A stretch of 64,000 bases of DNA. It comes from a candidate division NC10 bacterium CSP1-5. Lineage in GTDB: Bacteria; Methylomirabilota; Methylomirabilia; Methylomirabilales; CSP1-5. The notes below the pieces were generated by a model. That model was given only the letters and a program-made list of their open reading frames with translations. It ran no database searches and was not told the origin of the DNA. The stretch lies in contig LDXR01000003.1 in assembly GCA_001443495.1 (NCBI GenBank), forward strand, positions 77,781 to 141,780. Direction: 5' to 3'. Shown piece after piece: positions 18,154-27,610 of the stretch. A program made the position numbers and the translations under genes. Numbering within the stretch: the stretch's first letter is position 1; every line of letters begins with the position of its first letter.

Positions 18154-19380
18154 TTAGCTCATGTTCCCGATAATAGCGTCCCCGAACTGGGAGCACTTCA
18201 GCTCGGTGGCACCCTCCATCAGCCGAGCAAAATCATAGGTCACCCGTTTCTGTTCGATGGACTTTTCGAGCCCATGGTAGATGCGGTCGGCCGCCGGCTG
18301 CCAGCCCAGGTGCTCGAGCATCATGGCCCCGGCGAGGATGACCGCGCCGGGGTTCACCTTGTCCTGGCCCGCGTATTTCGGGGCGGTGCCGTGGGTCGCC
18401 TCAAACAGCGCCGTCGGGATCCCGATGTTGGCCCCCGGCGCGATCCCGAGCCCCCCCACCTGCGCCGCGGTGGCGTCCGAGAGGTAATCCCCGTTCAGGT
18501 TGGGGGTCGCGAGGATGTCGTACTCGTCGGTCCGGGTGAGGATCTGCTGGAACATGCTGTCCGCGATCCGATCCTTGATCACCACCACCCCCTCGGGGGC
18601 CTGGCCCTTGTATTTGGCCCAGAGGTCGTCTTCCGAGACCGTAACGTGGGGGAATTCCTCGCGCGCCAGCTCATAGCCCCAGTCCCGAAACGCCCCCTCC
18701 GTGTACTTCATGATGTTGCCCTTGTGCACAAGCGTCACGCTCTTCCGCTTCCGGGCCAGGGCATACTGCATCGCCATCCGGACGAGCCGCTTGGTGCCGG
18801 TCACACTGATCGGCTTGATGCCGATGCCCGAATCGGGGCGAATCGTGGCCCCCATCTCCTGGGTCAGGAAGGCAATGAGCTTCTTCGCCTCCGGCGTCCC
18901 CTGTTGCCACTCGATCCCGGCGTAGACATCCTCGGTATTCTCCCGGAAAATCACCACGTCCATCTTCTCCGGGTGCTTCACCGGGCTCGGCGTCCCTTTG
19001 AAGTAGCGGACCGGCCGGACACAGGCGAACAGATCCAGGATCTGCCGGAGCGCCACGTTGAGGCTCCGGATGCCGCCCCCCACCGGCGTGGTCAGCGGCC
19101 CCTTGATGGCGACCACGTGCTCCCGAATGGCGTCCACGGTGGCCTGCGGGAGCCACTCCCCCGTCGCCTTGTGGGCCTTCTCGCCGGCCAAAATCTCCTT
19201 CCACACGATCCGTTTACGGCCGCCGAAGGCTTTCTCAACGGCGGCGTCGATCACCCGCACGCTCGCCCGCCAGATGTCGGGGCCGGTCCCGTCCCCCTCG
19301 ATGAAGGGGATGGTGGGATCGTCGGGCACGACGAGTTGGCCGTTTTTGAACTGAATTTTGGTGCCAGTCCCTTTTGCCAT
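18154..19380 (-). CDS. icd: Isocitrate dehydrogenase, NADP-type
   Basis: A 408-residue decarboxylating isocitrate dehydrogenase of the E. coli Icd type. Markers: [14 protein letters not shown], the substrate-binding [33 protein letters not shown], and [19 protein letters not shown] containing the metal aspartates. The cofactor region [15 protein letters not shown] contains the usual KY of NADP enzymes. ATG 19380 has GGAGG 8 bases upstream; the 13-residue N-terminal extension in the longer frame is not favoured. Confidence 0.95.
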   Translation of the reverse strand: MAKGTGTKIQFKNGQLVVPDDPTIPFIEGDGTGPDIWRASVRVIDAAVEKAFGGRKRIVWKEILAGEKAHKATGEWLPQATVDAIREHVVAIKGPLTTPVGGGIRSLNVALRQILDLFACVRPVRYFKGTPSPVKHPEKMDVVIFRENTEDVYAGIEWQQGTPEAKKLIAFLTQEMGATIRPDSGIGIKPISVTGTKRLVRMAMQYALARKRKSVTLVHKGNIMKYTEGAFRDWGYELAREEFPHVTVSEDDLWAKYKGQAPEGVVVIKDRIADSMFQQILTRTDEYDILATPNLNGDYLSDATAAQVGGLGIAPGANIGIPTALFEATHGTAPKYAGQDKVNPGAVILAGAMMLEHLGWQPAADRIYHGLEKSIEQKRVTYDFARLMEGATELKCSQFGDAIIGNMS

Positions 19381-19454
19381 ATTGAAGTCCTCCGTATCCG
19401 AGTGCGGGTTAAACCTCACCTAGGATCGAGGTCAGTGCCTTCATTGCGCGACCT

Positions 19455-20816
19455 TCACGGCCTCCTGACTATGCTTTCCTCGATGCGCTGGAGCATCTCG
19501 TCGTTGGTGCCGTACTTGAACTCTTCGAGGCCCCGCTTGCTCGCCTCCTCCCGTTCGACCCGCTCCAAGATCCGCCAGAGTCCCTTATGGACGACCGGGA
19601 CTGTCCGCTTCCGGAGATGATGATAGATGGTGCCGATCCGCCGATAGATCTCCCGACGGCTGAATCCAGGACGCTGGGCGAGGTAGCGGTTCACCACAGC
19701 CGCCCCCTTCTCCCCATCAAGCCGCGCAATGCCGACCACCCCCTCGCTGGCGTTCCGCGACCAGCCGATGACAAAGACGCCATCGAGAAGCTGCTCGGCC
19801 TTGGGATCATAGGCTTGATACGCGGCCGTTTCAGGATCGCCAGGATCCGGTTTTGGATTGGTCGAGTAGCCCCAGGCGCCTTTTGCCGGGGCAAGACCGA
19901 GGTCGAGGTCCACGACGTCCCCGATGGCAAAGATCACCGTGTCCACGGGGAGAATCGTGGTCTCCCCTAACCCCTTGGCGGAGAGCTGGCCCCTGCGTTC
20001 CTCCAACGTGTTCTCCTCGACCTCCATGCCGACCATCCGCCCGGTCTCGTCCCGGATGATCGCTTTCGGTGAGGCCAGAAAGCGGAACTTGATCCGGGTG
20101 GGACCTCTGCCTGCCTTCGGCTCGACGTGACAGTCCTTGGTTAGCTCCTTGAACTGGACATCCATGTCCTGGCCGAGCGGCCCCAGCCGGGGTCGAATCC
20201 GCTCGAGCTCTTGCTTGAGCGCCTCTTTGTCGATATGCCACGCGATGGGTCGCATCTCGCGATCATCGTATTTCCGCTCCACAGGCCCCCGCCGCGCCAC
20301 GGCGATGACCTCAGGAACTTTGCGAATCGTCACCAGATAGTTGGCGATATCCGCCATGACGTTGCCGATGCCGATGATGGCCACGCGGTTACCCATGGGA
20401 AACTCTCTCTGGCTGAAGGGTGGAAGGAGGTTGTAGTGATAGACCAGGTCCTTGGCGTGATAGACATTCGGCCCGTCGTCCCCGGGAACACCCAACGACT
20501 TCGTCCCCTGTGCGCCCGCCCCGACCACGATCGCGTTCGGCTTGAGATCTTGTAGTTCGCTGAGGCGGATGGCCCCCGCATCTCCCACGGTGACACCGCC
20601 GAAGTAAATGATCCGGGGATCGGCCAGGATCTGCCGAAACTGCTTCCGCAAGCCCTCTTTCATTTTGTGCTTAGACAGGTAGATGCCGTACTCCGCCAGG
20701 CCACCGGGTTTGATGTCCCGGTTGAGGATCACGACGGTATGCCCTTTCGCGGCAATTTTGCCTGTGGCATACAGGGCTGCGGGCCCCGCGCCCACCACGA
20801 TGACAAGATGTCTCAT
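19455..20816 (-). CDS. Ferredoxin-NADP reductase/adrenodoxin reductase-like flavoprotein
   Basis: The 453-residue product has an N-terminal FAD motif VIVVGAGPAALYATGKIA, GGLAEYGIYLSKHKMK, and an NADP-binding half with VAIIGIGNVMADIANYL. RRGPVERKYDDREMRP resembles adrenodoxin-type reductases. It ends with a family-specific tail. Likely exchange of electrons between ferredoxin and NADP(H), linking PFOR/KOR with icd. ATG 20816 has AAGGAG just upstream. It is the first gene of the TCA block, and a sigma-54-like element lies about 70 bases before the start, so the block may be co-regulated. Confidence 0.8.
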   Translation of the reverse strand: MRHLVIVVGAGPAALYATGKIAAKGHTVVILNRDIKPGGLAEYGIYLSKHKMKEGLRKQFRQILADPRIIYFGGVTVGDAGAIRLSELQDLKPNAIVVGAGAQGTKSLGVPGDDGPNVYHAKDLVYHYNLLPPFSQREFPMGNRVAIIGIGNVMADIANYLVTIRKVPEVIAVARRGPVERKYDDREMRPIAWHIDKEALKQELERIRPRLGPLGQDMDVQFKELTKDCHVEPKAGRGPTRIKFRFLASPKAIIRDETGRMVGMEVEENTLEERRGQLSAKGLGETTILPVDTVIFAIGDVVDLDLGLAPAKGAWGYSTNPKPDPGDPETAAYQAYDPKAEQLLDGVFVIGWSRNASEGVVGIARLDGEKGAAVVNRYLAQRPGFSRREIYRRIGTIYHHLRKRTVPVVHKGLWRILERVEREEASKRGLEEFKYGTNDEMLQRIEESIVRRP

Positions 20817-20895
20817 ATGGTCTCCTTGCGATACCATCATCTGCCATCCCCTGCTTATCGATCGCCGGGCCCATGGCAATACGACGTGCTTTTCT

Positions 20896-20912
20896 GGCAA
20901 GGTGCATGCCAG
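20896..20912 (-). promoter_or_regulatory. Sigma-54 (-24/-12) element upstream of the flavoprotein-icd-gltA-kor block
   Basis: Minus strand CTGGCAT-GCACC-TTGCC, with GG and GC 10 bases apart and one mismatch in each box. The same bases form the inverted repeat CTGGCA-N7-TGCCAG, so an operator is an alternative reading. Confidence 0.5.
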
Positions 20913-21025
20913 ACCCGCCCAAAGCGCGGTGGATCACTATGGGCGAAGATTTTCATTGAATTCAAGAGGTTAGAATGGACGGGCTAGACGAGGTTTGGAT
21001 TGGGCACCCGAGCGGAGGGGAGACT

Positions 21026-21041
21026 AGGACATCGCTGCCCC
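21026..21041. promoter_or_regulatory. Proximal enhancer-like dyad (TCA block)
   Basis: AGGACA-TCGC-TGCCCC, centre about 124 bp upstream of the -24 box. Confidence 0.5.
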
Positions 21042-21094
21042 AGCCTGCGCGCCGCCAACTTCTTAACGCCTTGGATTATAAGGAGGAGATACAT

Positions 21095-21110
21095 AGGACA
21101 TCTGTGTCCC
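21095..21110. promoter_or_regulatory. Distal enhancer-like dyad (TCA block)
   Basis: AGGACA-TCTG-TGTCCC, containing the perfect dyad GGACA-N4-TGTCC, 69 bp from the proximal copy. Confidence 0.55.
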
Positions 21111-21159
21111 AGGCTAACGAGGATGCCCGGTTCCATTTGCCCTTTCTCATCGGACGCCT

Positions 21160-21498
21160 TCAACCTTTCCGCTTCCGAGCCTTCCGCCGTTTCGCCAGGG
21201 TGTCCTCGATCGCGGTGAGGGCCGCCATGCCCGTGGGGAAGCCTGACGTGGTGATCGCCAGCAGGGCGACCTGGCGGATCTCGGCTGGTGAGGCCCCTTT
21301 TTCCAGACCGAGACGCACATGGGCCCGTATCGCTCCATCCAACCGGCCACCGATCGCAATCCCCAGCTTGATCAACTCGCGGGTCTTGGGGTCGAGGGGG
21401 CCTTCCTGATGAACGGCACTCCCCAGGCTATCGTACGCCTTCCACACTCGGCGGAAGGTCCGCTGAAAGCGCTCATAGGGTACTGGTAGCTTCCCCAT
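21160..21498 (-). CDS. Carboxymuconolactone decarboxylase (AhpD-like) family protein, copy 1
   Basis: A 112-residue all-helical protein beginning MGKLPVPYERFQRTFRRVW with the family core KTRELIKLGIAIGGRLDGAI and EIRQVALLAITTSGFPTG. The typical CxxC/His active site of AhpD is absent (the core has no cysteine), so peroxidase activity is unlikely. ATG 21498 has GGAGGAG directly upstream and matches the start of the second copy at 29923-30258, to which it is about 90% identical. It closes the ACIII-like operon. Confidence 0.85.
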   Translation of the reverse strand: MGKLPVPYERFQRTFRRVWKAYDSLGSAVHQEGPLDPKTRELIKLGIAIGGRLDGAIRAHVRLGLEKGASPAEIRQVALLAITTSGFPTGMAALTAIEDTLAKRRKARKRKG

Positions 21499-21652
21499 CG
21501 CTCCTCCGTTGTTAGCGCCTGTTTGAAAGTCCATCATCAATACGCGTGGCCCGTGCGATCTCTGGTCGTAGGGGGTGGACCGCATGACAGAGAGACTCCC
21601 CCGGTTCAATCACCCGCCGATGGAGAACGGAATAGTGCCGGTAGCGCGCCGG
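21499..21652 (-). pseudogene. Remnant of the membrane gene found upstream of CMD copy 2
   Basis: This stretch, read on the minus strand, encodes PARYRHYSVLHRRVIEPGES, nearly the same as the C-terminal PARYRHYSLFHRGVIEPGQS of the membrane protein at 30132-30773. A 24-base block (21629-21652) is identical to 30390-30413. Only the 3' end of that gene is present here, directly abutting the cytochrome gene stop, so the CMD gene was duplicated together with a piece of its upstream neighbour. Confidence 0.65.
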
Positions 21653-21660
21653 CTGGCCCA

Positions 21661-22905
21661 TCATCGCCGGTCGCCCTGGGGCGCCGAGCTCCTCGGCCCG
21701 GCCGATCGGCCCGGGCCTGCCCGGGCAGAGAGAAGATAGGCAATCAGGTCGGCCATTTCTCCCCCTTTGAGGATCGGCCAGGCAATGTCCTGCTCCAGCA
21801 TCACGGCTTCCATCTTGGACGCGTGATTCCACATCGCGGTGATCACCTCCACGGGGGTGCCAAGTTCCTCCACCTTCGCGAGATCCGGCCCGACCGTTTG
21901 GCCAATTCCCGGGGCGGCGTGGCACGTGCCACACCGTTTTTCCGTGTATACCGCCCTCCCCCTGGCCGCGTCGGCCGGCGGGTCGATGAACTGAAAGAAA
22001 TAGAGGTAGCTAATGAGATCCGACATCTGCCCTGCGTTGAGAGAGGGGACCTCGATCCCGCGCTGGGCCATCTCCGCCCACATCTTGGGCCCGTGGTTCC
22101 ACATTGCGCCAGCGATTCGCATCAGGCTTCCCTTGACCGTGATGCCGAGGTCGGGTCCAACCTTCCCCCCGTGACCCCGGATTGAGTGGCAATCGACGCA
22201 ATACTTCGTTCTGTACAGCTTCTCACCGCGCCCAGGGTTTCCCACCGGGGCGTAGACCCGTTCGAGTCCCCCCCTCCCGGCAGCCCGAATATAGGCCAAG
22301 AGGTCAGGAACGTCGTTCCCCTCGACGGTGGGGCGCGGCACGGCCATCTCCCGCATCTTCTCCGCCATCGCCTTCCCGTTTTCCCACAGGGCAGTCGTCA
22401 GGAAGAGGGGAGAGGCATACCGGCTGTACTCGTCCAGCGCGGGGCCGATCCTGCCACCTTTCCCTCCCAGGGAGTGGCAGGTCTGGCAACCTTTTTGGCG
22501 GTACAGGCGCGCTCCGGTCGCCGCGTCTCCGGGAGGGTCCAGGGAGCTCAGGTAGTAGAGGAAGGCGATGAGGCTCGCCATCTCTGAGGGTTTGAATGTG
22601 GGTCGGACGACTCGTTTTTCTTGGAAGACGTGTTCCATGCCGGGGAGATGGTTCCACATGACCCCGGCGATCTCCAACAGGGGACGGTTCAGGATCCCCC
22701 GACCTAGGTCGGGGCCCGTGACTCCTCCCACTTCTTGGACCGCGTGACAGCGGAGGCATCCTTTCTCGATAAAGAACCGGCTGCCCTCGAGGGGATTGCC
22801 GGGAAGGAGGGCCGAGAGGGCCTCATGGCCACCAAGGGCTGGCGGGACCTTGAGTCCCACTCCCGAGAGGAGTACCAGGCCGACCACCAGGAATCGGGCA
22901 TTCAT
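21661..22905 (-). CDS. Periplasmic tetraheme c-type cytochrome (four WNHxPxM-type repeats), paralogue A
   Basis: 414 residues: a signal peptide (MNARFLVVGLVLLSGVGL) and four tandem monoheme units, each with CXXCH (CLRCH, CQTCH, CVDCH, CGTCH), a GPDL turn and a MWNH-type helix with a downstream Met that could be the distal heme ligand. ATG 22905 overlaps the upstream stop (ATGA). Last catalytic gene of the ACIII-like operon, where it probably accepts electrons in the position of the ActE or cytochrome c subunit. Divergent from the two closely similar tetraheme paralogues at 28242 and 48418. Confidence 0.85.
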   Translation of the reverse strand: MNARFLVVGLVLLSGVGLKVPPALGGHEALSALLPGNPLEGSRFFIEKGCLRCHAVQEVGGVTGPDLGRGILNRPLLEIAGVMWNHLPGMEHVFQEKRVVRPTFKPSEMASLIAFLYYLSSLDPPGDAATGARLYRQKGCQTCHSLGGKGGRIGPALDEYSRYASPLFLTTALWENGKAMAEKMREMAVPRPTVEGNDVPDLLAYIRAAGRGGLERVYAPVGNPGRGEKLYRTKYCVDCHSIRGHGGKVGPDLGITVKGSLMRIAGAMWNHGPKMWAEMAQRGIEVPSLNAGQMSDLISYLYFFQFIDPPADAARGRAVYTEKRCGTCHAAPGIGQTVGPDLAKVEELGTPVEVITAMWNHASKMEAVMLEQDIAWPILKGGEMADLIAYLLSARAGPGRSAGPRSSAPQGDRR

Positions 22906-23153
22906 CGTTCGCTCCGATCGGTGAGGAGCCCCCAGAAGACGTAGAGGACCACGCCGAGGAGGACGAGAAAGACCGGGATCGCCACCAGGGAGATGCCGAT
23001 AGAGGCAGAAGGGACGTCCCTGAGCCACCAAGCGGTCCGGATCAGGTGGATGATCCAGGTCACGATGGCTCCCACGAAGAGAATGAAGCCTCCCGCCATG
23101 GCCCACTGCAAGATTTTCACCGTTCGATCCGGCAATGGATGCGGGCGATCCAT
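22902..23153 (-). CDS. Small membrane subunit of the ACIII-like complex
   Basis: 83 residues with two transmembrane helices (VKILQWAMAGGFILFVGAIV and ISLVAIPVFLVLLGVVLYVF). Start chosen at 23153, one base after the NrfD-like stop (TGAGATG). No recognised family. Position between the NrfD-like and cytochrome genes suggests a small accessory subunit analogous to ActD/ActF-type membrane proteins. Confidence 0.75.
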   Translation of the reverse strand: MDRPHPLPDRTVKILQWAMAGGFILFVGAIVTWIIHLIRTAWWLRDVPSASIGISLVAIPVFLVLLGVVLYVFWGLLTDRSER

Positions 23154-23154
23154 C

Positions 23155-24510
23155 TCATCCTCCTCTGTCGACCGGCGTGAATTCCGGCTCAACCGTATCC
23201 GGGAGATAGGTCAAGAGCCGTTCCTCCACCTCCTTGAGGCCCACCTCCCGCCCCTCCTGGATCTCCCAGATAGAAATGATGGGGAAAACCTTGGTGAAGA
23301 GAAGGTAGAAGAGGGCAAACAACGCAAAGCTCGCCGCGGTCTCCCCCCACTCGACCCAGGTCGGCCAATAGATCCCCTCGGGGAATGGGAGCCGGGGGTA
23401 CGACAGGGTGGGAACGACGATGATGAAACGTTCAAGCCACATCCCAACGATGACCGACAGAGAAGCGGTCAGGACCTTGCCGATCGTGCGACGTTCGAGT
23501 CTCACCAGGCAGAAAAGCGGGATAACGAAGTTGGCGAGGACCATACCCCAGAAGAACAGCGAGAAAGGCCCCCAGAACTTCCCCCAGAAGACCTTCATCT
23601 CCTCCACCTCACCGCCGTAATAGCCCGTGAGGTACTCGGTGAAGGTGAAGTAAAACCAAAGAAGCGCCATGACTAGGAGGAGCTGTCCCAGGTAGCGGAA
23701 GTGAATCGGCCTGAGGTAGCCCTGAAGCCCGTATGCCTTCCGAAAGATGAGCATGGCCACAATGAGGGCGGCGATGCCGGAGAAGATGGCCCCCACCACG
23801 AAGTACGGCCCGAAAATCGTCGAGTGCCACATCGGCTGGAGTGTCATGGAGAAGACGAAGGAGACCACGGTGTGGACCGAAACGGCGATGGGGATCACCA
23901 GGACCGCCATGACGGCGATGGCGCGGTTGAGCACCTTGTGTTGCCGCTCCGTCCCCTGCCATCCCAGGGCTAACACGGTATAGAAGAACTTCCGCTTGCC
24001 GAGGCGGTCTCTGAGAATGGCGATGTCCGGGATCATGGGGAGCCAGAGGTAGACGAGGCTGGCCGTCAGGTAGGCGCTGATGCTGGTGGCATCCCAGAGG
24101 AGGGGGGACTGGTAGCGGCCGTGACGGATGACGTTCATGACCCGGTCCGGCCGGCCTAAGTCCACCAGGATTTGGCCAGCGCCGATGAAGAGGACCATCA
24201 CGGTGATCACCTCGGCCATCCGGGTAATGGGGCGCCGCCACTCGGCCCGGGAGAGGCGGAGGATGGCCGAGATGAGGGTCCCCGCGTGACTGATTCCAAT
24301 AAAGAAGACAAAATTGGTGACGTAGAAGCCCCAGGAAACCGGCTGGTGGAGCCCGGTGACCCCGAGGCCTCCGTCGAGCTGGACCGCGTAGGCGACGGCA
24401 CCCCAGAGGACCCCGAGAGAGAGGATGGCCACAGCCCAGTAGAATCCCCGCCCCGTCCGCTCGATCGGGGCGAGGAGGATGGCGTCGCGCGTGTCGGCCG
24501 GGTCAGCCAC
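23155..24510 (-). CDS. NrfD/PsrC-like quinol-binding membrane subunit (ActC/QrcD-like)
   Basis: About 451 residues with some ten transmembrane helices. The family segment VSWGFYVTNFVFFIGISHAG and LVDLGRPDRVMNVIRHGR are typical of the ActC branch of NrfD proteins, which oxidise or reduce quinol near the periplasmic face without their own cofactor. The start is ambiguous: GTG 24510 has GAGG at a good distance, GTG 24519 overlaps that site. It overlaps the Fe-S gene by 8 bases. Forms the membrane anchor of the complex encoded at 21661-28168. Confidence 0.9.
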   Translation of the reverse strand: MADPADTRDAILLAPIERTGRGFYWAVAILSLGVLWGAVAYAVQLDGGLGVTGLHQPVSWGFYVTNFVFFIGISHAGTLISAILRLSRAEWRRPITRMAEVITVMVLFIGAGQILVDLGRPDRVMNVIRHGRYQSPLLWDATSISAYLTASLVYLWLPMIPDIAILRDRLGKRKFFYTVLALGWQGTERQHKVLNRAIAVMAVLVIPIAVSVHTVVSFVFSMTLQPMWHSTIFGPYFVVGAIFSGIAALIVAMLIFRKAYGLQGYLRPIHFRYLGQLLLVMALLWFYFTFTEYLTGYYGGEVEEMKVFWGKFWGPFSLFFWGMVLANFVIPLFCLVRLERRTIGKVLTASLSVIVGMWLERFIIVVPTLSYPRLPFPEGIYWPTWVEWGETAASFALFALFYLLFTKVFPIISIWEIQEGREVGLKEVEERLLTYLPDTVEPEFTPVDRGG

Positions 24511-25186
24511 GGGCTTCACCCTCTGTCAAATAGATCACCTTGGGCTTTGTTCCGAGCTCTTCCTGGAGTCTGAAGGCCCGCGGGCTCCGGGCGAGCTTGG
24601 ACACCTCGCTGCTGGGGTCGGAGAGATCGCCGAAGACGATGGCCCGGGCCGGGCACGCCTCCGCGCAGGCGGGGACGTATTCCCCTGGCTCGATCTCGCG
24701 ATGTTCAGCCAGGGCCCGTTCGCGCGCCTTTTGGAGGCGATGGTGGCAGAAGGTGCATTTCTCCACGATACCCTTTTGGCGCACCGAAACATCCGGGTTC
24801 TGACCCGGGCCCTCTTTTTGGTAGGTGTGCCAGTTAAAGTACTTGGCGTTATACGGGCAGGCGGCCATGCAGAACCGACAGCCGATACACCGGGCGTAAA
24901 TCTGGGCCACGATCCCCTCCGGGTCCCGATAGGTGGCGTAGACGGGGCAGACCTTGGTGCAGGGCGGATCGTCGCAGTGGAGGCATGGCCTGGGCAGGAA
25001 TCGGAGCTTCCCGTCGGGGTGCTCTTTGTCCTCTTCGGTGAGGACCTGCATCCAGCTGATGATCCGCTCCCTGCTGGCCTCCTTGGGTCCAACGGCCGGG
25101 ACGTTGTTTTCCGCCTTGCAGGCCATGACGCAGGCCTGGCACCCGGTGCAGCGGTCCAGATCGATCACCATCCCCCAAAGCGCCAT
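24503..25186 (-). CDS. Four-cluster ferredoxin-like subunit (ActB2/QrcC-like)
   Basis: 227 residues with four cysteine groups for [4Fe-4S] or [3Fe-4S] clusters: CTGCQACVMAC, CLHCDDPPCTKVCP, CIGCRFCMAACP and CTFCHHRLQ with a later CAEACP. No signal peptide, so it would travel with the Tat-tagged molybdopterin-family subunit encoded just upstream (TGATATG junction). It links that subunit to the NrfD-like protein and the hemes. Confidence 0.9.
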   Translation of the reverse strand: MALWGMVIDLDRCTGCQACVMACKAENNVPAVGPKEASRERIISWMQVLTEEDKEHPDGKLRFLPRPCLHCDDPPCTKVCPVYATYRDPEGIVAQIYARCIGCRFCMAACPYNAKYFNWHTYQKEGPGQNPDVSVRQKGIVEKCTFCHHRLQKARERALAEHREIEPGEYVPACAEACPARAIVFGDLSDPSSEVSKLARSPRAFRLQEELGTKPKVIYLTEGEARG

Positions 25187-25187
25187 A

Positions 25188-27602
25188 TCAGGCTTTCCCT
25201 ATGCGCACCCTCGTGGTGTTGAGGAGCCCGAATCCTCGGAAGAGATCGGCCTCGTTAGCGATGAGGTCGTTCGGGTTGGGTCCCTTCCCCCCAAAGAGGG
25301 GGATCTGCACCACATCGCGACGGGTACCGGAATAGAGTTTGGCCCTCAGGCGGATCCGCCCCTTGGCGGATTCCACCCAGACCCAGTCGCCGTCGCTGAT
25401 CCCCAACTTGGCCCCCGTCTCCGGATGAACCTCGACCCAGTTCTCCCAAGATGTCTTGACATGGACGGCCGGCTGCTCCAGAAGCCAGGGCTGGTTTTTT
25501 CCGCCTCCGAGTGGCCGGGTTACGAGGCGGTACGTAATGAGGCGAAGGGGGAACGCTTCCGCCTCCTGGGCAGGAGAGATTGCGACGGCGGGAAGGAAGA
25601 GCAGATCCCCACGGTCCTGCCCCCCAAGGGCGGTTACGAACGGACCCGTCTTTCCCTCGCGTTTTGTGGCCTCGTCCACCCACCGCTTGAGGCTGGTGGA
25701 GTAGAACTCGAACTTCCCGGAGGGGGTCCGAAGAAGGGCATTCCGCCCCACCGGAAGGCTTGTGGGGTCCCACCACGCCCCGCGCTTGAGCAGGGCCTGC
25801 CAGAATTCATCGTAAGTCTTGAACTCGGGCGCCCAGTACCCTTGGCGCTCGAGGATTTTTCTGAGCGACTCTTCGGCATGCACGGAAACCACGTATCCCC
25901 GGCCCGCCTCGTAGAGTCCTTGGGCTCCTTCGTGCAGGAGCGCCTCGAAGGTCTTCCATGGAAGGCTCTTGGCAATGGATCCGCCCAGCGTCTTTGCAAT
26001 CTGGAGCACGACGTCAGCCGTGTTCCGGGTGTCGTGGCGAGGCGTCGCAGCCGCCTGGGCCAGGCTGAAGCAGGTGAAGCCGGCCAGGTGCGTGACCTGG
26101 TCGTCCTGCCACCGCTCCAGATAGGTATGATCTGGCAGGATGAGATCGGCCAAGGCGCTGGATTCATCCAGGAATGGGGAGAAGCTGACGACGAGCGGGA
26201 CCTGTTCCATCGCCTTGGCAAAGGCTTCTTTTGCCGGATGGTTGGCCAGGGGATTCGAGGCGAAGAGGAAGAGGGCGTTGACCGGATACGGATCCCTGCT
26301 CAGCATTCTTTCAGGCAGAGCCTGGGGGGCATCCGAGACGAGGAGATATTCCCCTAGGCCCGCTCCATCGATTCTCGGGCGGGCTCCCCCTCGCTTTGCC
26401 GCGAGATCCTGCGCCACCGGAGGGAGCGGGGTGAGTGGGAGATCGCCCTGGATCATCAGGCCACCGGGGACGCCAATATTTCCGACCAAGGCATTGAGGC
26501 TGTGGATTGCCATCCGGGTGTGAAGATCGTCGGGGCCGTAGGACGGTCCCCGCTCGCCGATCACGACGGCGGGCTTTATCGTGGCCAGATCCCGGGCGAC
26601 TTCCAGGATGGTTTTTACCGGGACGCCGGTGGCCCGTGAAACGGTAATCAGCCCGTACTCCCTGAGGACCAGATTCTTGAACCCCGTGTGTCGCTGGCCG
26701 GTTTCGTCCACCCAGTCTTCAAAGCCGAACGTGTGCGTCTCCACGAACTCGTGATCATAGAGCCGTTCCCTGATGAGTGCATTGGCAAGCCCTAGGGCCA
26801 GGATCCCGTCCGTGCCGGGGATGATCGGGACCCACCGGTCCGCTTTCGCTGCCGTCTGCGAGCGTCTGGGATCGACGTGAATCAGCCTCCCCCTCGGGCG
26901 GTCCCCCGCGCTCCGCAGGTTCGCAAACGCCAGGGAGCCATGGACCGGACCGAGCCAGGATTCCAGGAGACCGGCTCCGAATGAAAGGATCAAGCGGGCC
27001 TGAGCGAGGTCATACCCTAAGGGGGCCTCGACGCCCTGCATGAGTCGATGGGTGAGGGCAGGGTGCTCCGGGGCCAGGCAGCGTACCCGGATGTAATTCG
27101 GAGTTCCGTAAGCTTCAGCGAAGCGCTTCCAGAGTGTGTCCCGATAGCCGCGGTATTGTCCCCCGAGAATCGCCACCGTGTGAGAAAGCCCCTGCTGGCG
27201 GAGCTCGGCAAGACGCTGTGTTGCCAACCGCAGCGCCTCCTCCCACGCGATCGGACGCAAAGCTCCGTGCTTTCCGTCTCGTGCCATCGGACCCTTCAGA
27301 CGGTGGGGGTCATACAGGAGCTGGAGCCCCCCGAAGGCCTTGGGGCACAATGCGCCGCGATTGATGGGATGCAGGGCATTTCCGGAGATCCCTGCGACTT
27401 CTCCGTCCAGCGTCCGGACGAGGATCCCGCAGCCCCCCGGACACTGCTGACACAGAGAGGGAACCCCGACCTCCTCCGGGGTGGCCCATCGTTCCAGGTT
27501 CTGGCCTGCCTGTTCGGTCGTGGTCAGTTGGCCTCTGGCCAGCGCAGCCGCCCCGGCCGTTCCGCCGAGTACCTGCAAGAATGTTCGTCGCGTGACTCGC
27601 AT
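25188..27602 (-). CDS. Molybdopterin-oxidoreductase-family subunit (ActB1/QrcB-like), Tat-exported
   Basis: An 804-residue DMSO-reductase-superfamily protein. Tat signal MRVTRRTFLQVLGG at the N-terminus, [4Fe-4S] motif LCQQCPGGCGI with the fourth Cys in GALCPKA, and C-terminal molybdopterin-dinucleotide-binding fold. In alternative complex III and Qrc this subunit has lost the Mo cofactor. Whether that holds here cannot be told from sequence, but gene order (pentaheme, MopB, Fe-S, NrfD) matches those complexes better than a catalytic reductase. ATG 27602 is chosen so that the Tat motif is N-terminal. Confidence 0.87.
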   Translation of the reverse strand: MRVTRRTFLQVLGGTAGAAALARGQLTTTEQAGQNLERWATPEEVGVPSLCQQCPGGCGILVRTLDGEVAGISGNALHPINRGALCPKAFGGLQLLYDPHRLKGPMARDGKHGALRPIAWEEALRLATQRLAELRQQGLSHTVAILGGQYRGYRDTLWKRFAEAYGTPNYIRVRCLAPEHPALTHRLMQGVEAPLGYDLAQARLILSFGAGLLESWLGPVHGSLAFANLRSAGDRPRGRLIHVDPRRSQTAAKADRWVPIIPGTDGILALGLANALIRERLYDHEFVETHTFGFEDWVDETGQRHTGFKNLVLREYGLITVSRATGVPVKTILEVARDLATIKPAVVIGERGPSYGPDDLHTRMAIHSLNALVGNIGVPGGLMIQGDLPLTPLPPVAQDLAAKRGGARPRIDGAGLGEYLLVSDAPQALPERMLSRDPYPVNALFLFASNPLANHPAKEAFAKAMEQVPLVVSFSPFLDESSALADLILPDHTYLERWQDDQVTHLAGFTCFSLAQAAATPRHDTRNTADVVLQIAKTLGGSIAKSLPWKTFEALLHEGAQGLYEAGRGYVVSVHAEESLRKILERQGYWAPEFKTYDEFWQALLKRGAWWDPTSLPVGRNALLRTPSGKFEFYSTSLKRWVDEATKREGKTGPFVTALGGQDRGDLLFLPAVAISPAQEAEAFPLRLITYRLVTRPLGGGKNQPWLLEQPAVHVKTSWENWVEVHPETGAKLGISDGDWVWVESAKGRIRLRAKLYSGTRRDVVQIPLFGGKGPNPNDLIANEADLFRGFGLLNTTRVRIGKA

Positions 27603-27610
27603 GGCTTCAC

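Larger units (their letters stand above)
20817..21159. other. Regulatory intergenic region
   Basis: 343 bases without a convincing gene. It holds a sigma-54-like element (20896-20912), which is also an inverted repeat, and two dyads (21026-21041, 21095-21110) that sit in a longer near-identical direct repeat starting taggacatc. Confidence 0.6.
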
